The notes below the pieces were generated by a model. That model was given only the letters and a program-made list of their open reading frames with translations, searched no databases and was not told where the DNA came from. Source: Pampus argenteus (taxonomy: Eukaryota > Chordata > Actinopteri > Scombriformes > Stromateidae). Taken from it: a stretch of DNA of 64,000 nt. The stretch covers positions 19,870,501-19,934,500 of the forward strand of contig CM072862.1 of the NCBI GenBank assembly GCA_036937835.1, read 5' to 3'. Within the stretch, counting starts at the first letter, position 1. Each line of letters starts with the position of its first letter. Below, piece by piece: positions 57,623-64,000 of this stretch. The translations under genes and the position numbers were made by a program.

Positions 57623-60244
57623 TCAGATGTTTGAGATCTGCCTGAGCTTCCTGTTCACACCCTGCATTGAGTCATTCTTCACTTTTAAAGGTATTTCCAC
57701 TTCTGATTGTTTCTTCCTGTGCTTTTTTAACCTCTTACAGCATATGTAAGATGTCAGTGTGACAACTGAGAAGAATAGCCCCAGACATGTTAGTGACAGA
57801 GCAATGAGGGCAGGCTGACAGGGGAACAGCTCATATCTCTCAGGCCTCTCTCTCATCTGACCAATGTACCAGGGTCTCTCCTCCACCTCAGTGTCAGCTT
57901 CTTTGGTCAGCAGACTCTGGATGTAACTCTCATTGCTCACCGTTTCATTGACAAAGAAGTTAACCATGACTGTTGAGTAAAGTGGCTCTGGCTGACCATG
58001 ATCACTGACCTTCACCAGAAGGCTGTAGAGACCGCGGTTGCTGAGTTCCCTCTTTAATGTGATATTTCCTGTTTCTGGGTCGATGGCAAATGACCCCGGC
58101 TCGCCACCTTTCCTCTTTATTATGCTATAGGCGATCACAGCATTCATGCCTGTATCCTTATCCACAGCATACACTTCTGTGATCGATGTCCCCGGTAGGG
58201 TATTGGGGAGCACTAGCATGTAGGACTGATTGGACTGGGGGAAAAGGACAATTGGTGGGTTGTCATTAACATCCAGCAGCAGGACGGTCACCATTGTGAC
58301 ACAGGAAAGTGCAGGCTCCCCACCATCAACGGCCTCAATCAACAGTTGATATGTCCCCTGTTGCTCACGGTCTAGTGAGGTCTTGGCCCTGAGTGTGCCT
58401 CTGCCTGTGTCTATCAAGAAGATGTCACTGCCATTGAGGATAGAAAGAGCCACCCACCCATTTTCCCCAGCATCAGCATCTGTCACAGAGAGGACTCCGA
58501 TCTCACCGTACCCTGGAAAGTTCTCCGGCACAAAGAAGGTGAAATCTTTATTGATGAAGCGTGGACTGTTGTCATTACGGTCTTGCACGGTCACCACCAC
58601 GGTTGCAATCGACTCCCTCCTGGGTGTCCCCTGGTCCACCGCTCTCACTATAAACCGGTATGTCTCTTTTTCCTCACGGTCCAGTGATGTGGCCACAGTC
58701 AGGACACCCGTCATACGATCTACAACAAAGATCCCAGGGGTGTCACCTCCAAGGAGATAGATGACTTCCCCTCGGCTTTCGCTGTCCTGGTCAGTGGCTT
58801 GCAGCTGTGTTAGAAAAGTATTTGGTGGATTGTTCTCCTCTACAGATAGTTTAATCAAAGACTGCTGAAACACTGGAGAATTGTCGTTCTCATCCAATAC
58901 CTGCACCTTGAGGAAGGTCTTAATGACAAGCCCCTGCTTATTCGTAGCAACCACGATTAGTTCATACTCCTGTGTCTTCTCATAGTCCAGCGCCTCAGTG
59001 GTCTCTAGCAGGTATTCATTTTTTAACAGCTGATAGGTGCCAATCCTGAAGGGACCAGTACCCTCCAAATGACAGTCCACTCTTTGGTTCATATCAAAGT
59101 TTTTTACAGTAAAAAAAGCAATTGGAGTAAACACTGGCTCAGACTCCTTTATTGTCACCACTCCATCCTTTTCTGGGGAAATATACCTGGGTATAAGAGC
59201 AGGTGGTCCTGTCACAACTTTGATGATATGAACAGTAACGGTAGCAACAGCTGGTATACAACCAGGTCCGTTGGCCAGAACAGTGAGTTTGTAAAACGTG
59301 GCCGTACCAGTGACTATTTTCCCGGCTAGCTTGATCACCCCTGCGATTCTGTCCAAATGAAACAAGCTTCTGATGTCCCTTGGCACTCGTTCACTGTAAG
59401 CATAGCTGATCTGAGCATTAGCACCAAGGTCAGGGTCAAAAGCATGTAGACGCGCCAATTGTGCCCCTTTGGTGGTATTCCCATGCAGAGTGACATTAAT
59501 GTGCGACTCAGTGAATTGGGGGCAGTTATCGTTCACATCCATGATGAGAATTTTTAAAGTAGCTGCGCCAAGTAGGGGAGGGGTTCCTCCATCCTCTGCT
59601 ATGATATCTGTAGTGTATTCAGCCTGTGTCTCTCTGTCCAAAGCGTCTGTCACAATGAGAAAGGGTGTCAGCTCACCCCCCTCATTCTCCTCAACATCCA
59701 GTGTGAACATGCCAAAGTCGTTAACAAGCCAGTAGGTCTGCACTCCATAAAGACCCAGGTCCGGGTCAACTGCGGACTGCTCCACCGCATAACGAGCATT
59801 GACGGGTGTGTTTTCTGGGATAGACATATAGATTTCATTCACAGGGAACTTTGGCCTGTTGTCGTTCACATCCTCAATAAAGATCTTAATTTTCACCAGC
59901 TGAAAATACTGCTGAGGCAACACAAACACATCCAGTGCGAGGACACATCCCTGCCCCTCTGCGTTATCAGGACAGAGGGTCTCCCTGTCAATCTCTGTAG
60001 CAGATGTGTAAAGCTCCCCAGTGGTATTATTTAGGTTCACATACTGTCCACTGAGCTTCTTTTGAGGCAGACTGAATAAAAAGGGGGGCTCAACTGTGAA
60101 ATCCAAATTTAAGTCTACTCCAATGGCCCCTATGAAGGTCCCCCTGGGTATTCCCTCCTTTATCTTATAGATGAGCTCTTTAGCTTGGCTGAAATTTGCA
60201 AAACAGGAAAGAGGGCTGGTGTAAAGCAAGACGATGCACAGTCC
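57623..60244 (-). CDS. pcdh20: pcdh20 exon 2 (ectodomain, transmembrane, tail)
   Basis: 2622 nt including TGA. Acceptor tatcttgtattacag at 60245. It begins GLCIVLLYTSPLSCFANFSQ and continues AKELIYKIKEGIPRG. Using an internal start inside this exon would cut the signal peptide core, so joining to exon 1 is preferred. Confidence 0.95.
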   Translation of the reverse strand, partial: GLCIVLLYTSPLSCFANFSQAKELIYKIKEGIPRGTFIGAIGVDLNLDFTVEPPFLFSLPQKKLSGQYVNLNNTTGELYTSATEIDRETLCPDNAEGQGCVLALDVFVLPQQYFQLVKIKIFIEDVNDNRPKFPVNEIYMSIPENTPVNARYAVEQSAVDPDLGLYGVQTYWLVNDFGMFTLDVEENEGGELTPFLIVTDALDRETQAEYTTDIIAEDGGTPPLLGAATLKILIMDVNDNCPQFTESHINVTLHGNTTKGAQLARLHAFDPDLGANAQISYAYSERVPRDIRSLFHLDRIAGVIKLAGKIVTGTATFYKLTVLANGPGCIPAVATVTVHIIKVVTGPPALIPRYISPEKDGVVTIKESEPVFTPIAFFTVKNFDMNQRVDCHLEGTGPFRIGTYQLLKNEYLLETTEALDYEKTQEYELIVVATNKQGLVIKTFLKVQVLDENDNSPVFQQSLIKLSVEENNPPNTFLTQLQATDQDSESRGEVIYLLGGDTPGIFVVDRMTGVLTVATSLDREEKETYRFIVRAVDQGTPRRESIATVVVTVQDRNDNSPRFINKDFTFFVPENFPGYGEIGVLSVTDADAGENGWVALSILNGSDIFLIDTGRGTLRAKTSLDREQQGTYQLLIEAVDGGEPALSCVTMVTVLLLDVNDNPPIVLFPQSNQSYMLVLPNTLPGTSITEVYAVDKDTGMNAVIAYSIIKRKGGEPGSFAIDPETGNITLKRELSNRGLYSLLVKVSDHGQPEPLYSTVMVNFFVNETVSNESYIQSLLTKEADTEVEERPWYIGQMRERPERYELFPCQPALIALSLTCLGLFFSVVTLTSYICCKRLKKHRKKQSEVEIPLKVKNDSMQGVNRKLRQISNI

Positions 60245-60690
60245 CTGTAATACAAGATAATTAAAGATAATACAATTTCATAAAAAAGACATGCAGAACT
60301 GTGTTCAGCAGTTGAATGAGTTATTCCTGATTCCCTATTAGCAGTTGCAAACCTGTTTGGGCACTTGCACCAATTTATTTGAACTGTAATCATAACACCT
60401 AACATTAACATCATTATGATTACTCAATCCACACACTTAGATTTGTTAAGAGTTCAAAGTTTATTTGCACAAGTATAAAAAAAAAAAAATCACATGCGAT
60501 TAAAATCAGTATATTGCAGAAGAAGATGGGTCTAGTTATGAAAAATTAATAGTATGAAAAAATATTCACAATATTATAAAAGGTACATGTAGTTGTGTGA
60601 AAGTGAATTTTGTCTATAAAGGTTAAACATTATAAAACTTACCCATATTCCTCCTCTTTTGCTAAGGCTGAGGTGTTTGCTGTTGAACAT
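57623..60690 (-). CDS. pcdh20: Protocadherin-20, complete two-exon gene
   Basis: Exon 1 (60690-60643) and exon 2 (60244-57623) join in phase 0 to give 889 residues; human PCDH20 is somewhat longer because of EC1 insertions. Known role: a non-clustered protocadherin, a calcium-dependent homophilic adhesion protein of neural tissue. Seen: a signal peptide whose hydrophobic core GLCIVLLYTSPLSCFA is residues 17-32; seven cadherin repeats, with Ca-binding DxNDN motifs at about 141 (DVNDNRP), 252 (DVNDNCP), 467 (DENDNSP), 571 (DRNDNSP) and 674 (DVNDNPP); DRE and DxD motifs in most repeats; one transmembrane helix (about 828-852, LIALSLTCLGLFFSVVTLTS); and a short basic cytoplasmic tail of 37 residues ending RQISNI. 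Conserved words FINKDF, FFVPENFPGYGEIGV, AVDKDTGMNAVIAYSII and VSNESYI identify PCDH20. No RNA is needed to merge further exons; nearly all the ectodomain sits in exon 2, as is usual for protocadherins. Orientation is convergent with tdrd3. Confidence 0.96.
60245..60642. other. pcdh20 intron 1
   Basis: 398 bp, AT-rich, GT-AG. Contains a 13-base A run near 60478. Nothing else recognised. Confidence 0.75.
60643..60690 (-). CDS. pcdh20: pcdh20 exon 1 (start codon)
   Basis: 48 nt: MFNSKHLSLSKRGGIW, then donor gtaagt. An in-frame TAG lies four codons upstream, so this is the first Met of the frame. It supplies the positively charged n-region of the signal peptide. Weakly conserved in sequence but matches the position of the short first coding segment in other vertebrates. 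Confidence 0.75.
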
Positions 60691-60716
60691 GTTTATGTCC
60701 TAGTCCAGCACTTTCC

Positions 60717-60723
60717 ATTTATA
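60717..60723 (-). promoter_or_regulatory. TATA-like box upstream of pcdh20
   Basis: tataaat on the minus strand, 27 bp before the ATG at 60690. A start site at the usual 25-30 bp from TATA would leave almost no 5' UTR, so either the box is not used or the annotated exon 1 is incomplete. Confidence 0.35.
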
Positions 60724-60860
60724 GCAGGAATAGTGGCAGCTCAAGTAACCCAGGCATTTTAAAGCGTTGAGCAGCGCAGACCTGCTGAGTGCTATGCCTT
60801 ATTTCTGTCTGACTTGAACAACTCATTCATCCCAGTGCTGGCTCAGGACACTCCCACCAT

Positions 60861-60868
60861 ATGCAAAT
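60861..60868. promoter_or_regulatory. POU octamer with neighbouring CCAAT box
   Basis: Perfect atgcaaat at 60861-60868 and CCAAT at 60885-60889, about 170-200 bp upstream of the pcdh20 ATG. Octamers bind POU factors, including neural ones; the role here is inference. Confidence 0.4.
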
Positions 60869-60970
60869 GTGTCCCTCATGCTAACCAATGAGAGCTGATG
60901 GCCACTGGGAAATCTACTTACAGATTCTTTTTCACACAAAGTACATCGACACACACCTGTGTTTTGTATA

Positions 60971-60989
60971 CACACACACACACACACAC
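60971..60989. repeat. (CA)n microsatellite
   Basis: Nine CA units about 280 bp upstream of the pcdh20 start codon. Confidence 0.88.
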
Positions 60990-61865
60990 GTTGTCACAAG
61001 CAGCACATATTCCTATGGCAGAGTGAAAGCATATTACTATCTGATCTTATAATGACATGGGAGACTCAGCAAGGTGTAAAATAGCCACAGTTTGTAGATT
61101 ACTTTAATCCAGTATTACTTAAATAATGATATGATGACGATGTATGATGTTTCTGCCAACCCCTGGAATTTAAATTTGATTATATTTACAGATAGAAAGA
61201 TTATGAAGTTGTTACACTGAAGTTTACACTTCAACCATAACCAAAATGTAACTTTCATGTAGAGCTTTTATATATATTGTATGATACACATGCATCATGT
61301 TATTTCAAAGAAAATTAGAAAAATGATCAAAACAAAGTTAACAGAGAGGTGATCTTGGCATCATAAGTGGTGCTATGGTCTGATTCTGGATTGAGCCCTT
61401 AACTAAATCAAGCCCCTAATCCTCATGTGTTCTAAATGCTGGGCCAGCTGTTTGCTGGGATTGGAAGCATACTGCTCAGAGAAATTGAGTGATTGAAGTT
61501 GCCTGGGAAAGGGCGGATTGAGACAGTCGCACACACACATTTAGTCTTAAATGTTGCTTGAGCTGGATCTTTATTGTCAGTCCTCATAGTGGTCTGGATG
61601 GACAATACGAAGCCTGTAGTATTCAAGCATTTTATTTCCTTTGTTATTTGGTTAGAATATAGAAAACACACAAAAAAATTCTGTGGTCTTTTCATGGAAC
61701 ATGTTTCATATTATACAGTATATTTCAGTATTTATTAATATGGATCATCGACAAATCCCTCTGGCCTTCAGTCTCTAGAGTTGTTTTGGAGAGACTGTTG
61801 GCACAGTAGGCTTTAGAGCGTGGGAAAGCCGCAGATCAAATAAGAGTCATTTTATTTATTTTTCT

Positions 61866-61974
61866 AAAGATTATTTTTTTGGCATTCATGCCTTATTAGA
61901 TAGTGGGCAGTGAAGAGGCAGACAGGGAACATAGAGAGGACACACAGAGAGAGACAGAGAGAGAGAGAGAGAGG

Positions 61975-62039
<65 letters not shown>

Positions 62040-62115
62040 GTATGACATGCAACAAAGGTCCTTGGCTGGAATTAAACGTGGCCATTGCAGTTACTTGGCA
62101 TCTGTGGCATCATGT
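61866..62115 (+). repeat. SINE-like teleost dispersed repeat, copy B, with GA expansion
   Basis: Begins aagattatttttttggcatt then catgccttattagatagtgg; the middle is a GA tract; then gggtatgacatgcaacaaag, 'ccttggctggaattaaacgt' and 'gccattgcagttacttggca'. Same architecture as 19852-20025, here with the gagaga core grown into a microsatellite. Confidence 0.7.
61945..62036. repeat. (GA)n microsatellite
   Basis: GA run of about 90 bp interrupted once by ggggga, embedded in the SINE-like copy. Confidence 0.95.
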
Positions 62116-62507
62116 TAGAGCTGCCCTGAGGTGCAGAGGAGCTGAGGTTTTTAGCTATTGATAATTTGTCGTCCAGAGCATCTATAGATGACATGACAAA
62201 TGCACCATTAGTTATTTTGTAAAATGAAACAATTTTGAATGTGCTCATTTTCTGAAAAAAACCCCCAACAAACTGACTTTTGTTGCATGTCATCTCACTA
62301 TTATATCCATTTTTGTCTTTCACTCTCCATGTTATAAAACAGTCCAGAAAAATCAGAGTTTTTAAATTGCTTTCATATCATCTGAACTATTTGCTTTACA
62401 GCAGCTTTACAGCATGTTAAGTGATTTCTTTCATCTCAAGTTTGTATGATTTCCTCTGACTGTCAGTTTTCTAATGTAATCCTGTGCGTAAATTGTGGTG
62501 GACAGAC

Positions 62508-62531
62508 AAAAAAAAAAAAAAAAAAAAAAAA
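62508..62531. repeat. Poly-A tract (about 24 A)
   Basis: Uninterrupted A run; no retroposed body recognised directly upstream. Confidence 0.9.
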
Positions 62532-62910
62532 TTACTACAAAGTTTGACTTAGGCCTAGAGGCTGTATTACATTGGTCTTAATTACATCATTTGCTGCTCT
62601 GAGTCTGTGTGAGATGAGGCTGCATAATCTCTGCCCAGATTTCTGAACAGATGTTCTGGTAACCTTGGTCTTTTATTTTAATCAAAGTGCCGCTAAGCTA
62701 TCTTGATAGTTGTGGGACAGCTCCGTGACTGTTAAGTAAGATGGATACGACCAAACAAAAGCAAAACATGTCAGAACTAGTAGCTCGAAAACTTTGGTTA
62801 AGAATCTGTGTGGCATCATTCAATTATACATCTGGACATTATACTCTTCCACTGGAATGACTTGTAGTTTTTCATGTATTTAAGCAACTTTTCAAAATTA
62901 GACAGTACAT

Positions 62911-62932
62911 ACACACACACACACACACACAC
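62911..62932. repeat. (AC)n microsatellite
   Basis: Eleven AC units. Confidence 0.9.
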
Positions 62933-63055
62933 CACTCCCTTCCATTTGGTTTAATTAGTGCAACTAGAAAAATGTCTCTGGGGAGCTCAAATGCACAAAT
63001 GAACTAAATAGCCAAAAAAATGGTTGAACTCTGTTTGGACTAATTACTTTAAGCC

Positions 63056-63073
63056 AAAAAAAAAAAAAAAAAA
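63056..63073. repeat. Poly-A tract (18 A)
   Basis: Uninterrupted A run following taagcc. Confidence 0.88.
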
Positions 63074-64000
63074 CAGAAGCCAGTAGATTTGGCTTGTTAT
63101 TAAGCCAGCTGGTAACATTGCTTCTAAAGTTTTATACAGCTCAGGAAATATGCATCACAGCTGCGTTGTTAATTCTAATCAAATGTCTATAGAACGGCTT
63201 CTTGGCAAATCAATCCACTGCAGTCAGAAATACTTGTTTTTATAACACCCAAATAAACAAAAATGCATTTCCTGTTTCTCTCACAAAACAATAATTGAAT
63301 CAAATTGAACACAGATTTCAGTTTAGAATTTAAGAGAACATTATGGTTTTGCTTTACTTTGCAATACTTGATGCATAATTGGCAAAATAGCATATAGATA
63401 TTCTCTCTTGACAAAGTCCAAGTCCAAATTTTTTAGCACCCAGATGTGAGGAAGTGTGATAAGACAACAACTATCCTATCCTCTATTTTCACTTTGTCCA
63501 GTCTGGTGCACCCCAATGCGTATTAGTCACACTGCAACTGCATCCCTCTGTCTCAAGGGGGCAGACTTCATTCTTCCCCATTGTAAGAGTAGCAATCATT
63601 AAGCAGGGGTAGAGGAGAGTAGATTTTTGATTAGTTGTATCTTTTTGCATAAAGAGATGTAGTGAGAATAACCAGAGCAACACATGTCTGCATCTCTGTA
63701 AAATGTAATGACTTTTCTTTCTCTGGTTTACTTTAATCTGTAATATCAGCCATGGTTGCTCTTACTCTGTCACTGCCATCTACTGGTTGAATTAATAATA
63801 ATCATGTTTACAGTGATGTTTGAAAGAAACATGCTTGCTATATATATATAGTGCAATATCAGTGTTTGTATTTGGAATAATATCTACTGCTTTGTTTTTT
63901 TGTTTTTCACTGTGGCCTTTGTTCTACAGCAGCAGGATTAGATTAGTACAAATGTGAAAGTTGAATCCTAGTCTGAACACGTATAAGAGTACTTATTCCT

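Larger units (their letters stand above)
60724..64000. other. Intergenic, pcdh20 5' side, to window end
   Basis: No gene supported. Holds the pcdh20 upstream motifs, CA microsatellites at 60971-60989 and 62911-62932, a SINE-like copy with GA expansion at 61866-62115, and A-runs at 62508-62531 and 63056-63073. The rest is AT-rich sequence without recognised content. Confidence 0.6.

Noticed and set aside
58383..58760. 125-codon plus-strand frame inside pcdh20
   Set aside because: Antisense shadow of the cadherin-repeat coding sequence.
57623..60229. Starting pcdh20 within exon 2 at 60229
   Set aside because: That codon is TTG, not ATG, and starting there would remove most of the signal peptide; splicing to the ATG exon at 60690 restores a proper one in frame.
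61864..62118. Open frames with Arg-Glu or Ser-Leu runs
   Set aside because: Produced by the GA microsatellite in the SINE-like copy.
1..64000. CRISPR arrays, operons, phage or bacterial mobile elements
   Set aside because: Nothing of the kind is present; gene structure and repeats are vertebrate.

Overview
The window looks like a euchromatic segment of a teleost fish nuclear genome. The sequence is AT-rich and has GT-AG introns. It carries fish-type interspersed repeats (a hAT transposase remnant, a 'gggctgcaac' family repeat, a LINE 3' end, SINE-like copies) and many dinucleotide microsatellites. There is no sign of bacterial or viral coding density. Most long open frames in it are chance AT-rich frames. 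The real coding content is three multi-exon vertebrate genes, which I reconstructed exon by exon from conserved protein segments and splice sites.

Layout. (1) Positions 1517-27865, minus strand: the 5' half of a diaphanous-family formin, diaph3. Seven coding exons give the start codon and the first 240 residues; the rest of the gene lies beyond the left edge. (2) 27866-31277: a divergent intergenic interval holding the diaph3 upstream region with three CCAAT boxes, a 240-bp foldback (MITE-like) element at 30250-30489, and the tdrd3 5' flank. (3) 31278-42490, plus strand: a complete 13-exon tdrd3, 789 codons plus stop, with an RMI1-like/OB-fold N-terminus, UBA domain, long disordered Arg/Gly/Ser-rich middle, Tudor domain and conserved C-terminal tail. 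(4) 42491-57622: the tdrd3 3' UTR, then about 15 kb of intergenic DNA with repeats, hairpins and microsatellites and no gene that I can support. (5) 57623-60690, minus strand: pcdh20, a two-exon protocadherin of 889 residues with seven cadherin repeats. (6) 60691-64000: pcdh20 5' flank (octamer, CCAAT, TATA-like) and repeat-bearing intergenic DNA.

The order and orientation diaph3(-), tdrd3(+), pcdh20(-) match human chromosome 13q21, so this is a conserved synteny block. The tdrd3-pcdh20 gap is about 15 kb here, against hundreds of kilobases in mammals. The three genes do not form a pathway: diaph3 nucleates actin filaments, tdrd3 is an RNA/chromatin methyl-arginine adaptor partnered with TOP3B, and pcdh20 is a neural cell-surface adhesion protein. 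I found no convincing evidence of a new biological system. The most interesting leads are the foldback element, competing 3' splice sites in the last tdrd3 intron, an out-of-frame candidate exon in diaph3, and a SINE-like copy that seeded a long GA microsatellite.
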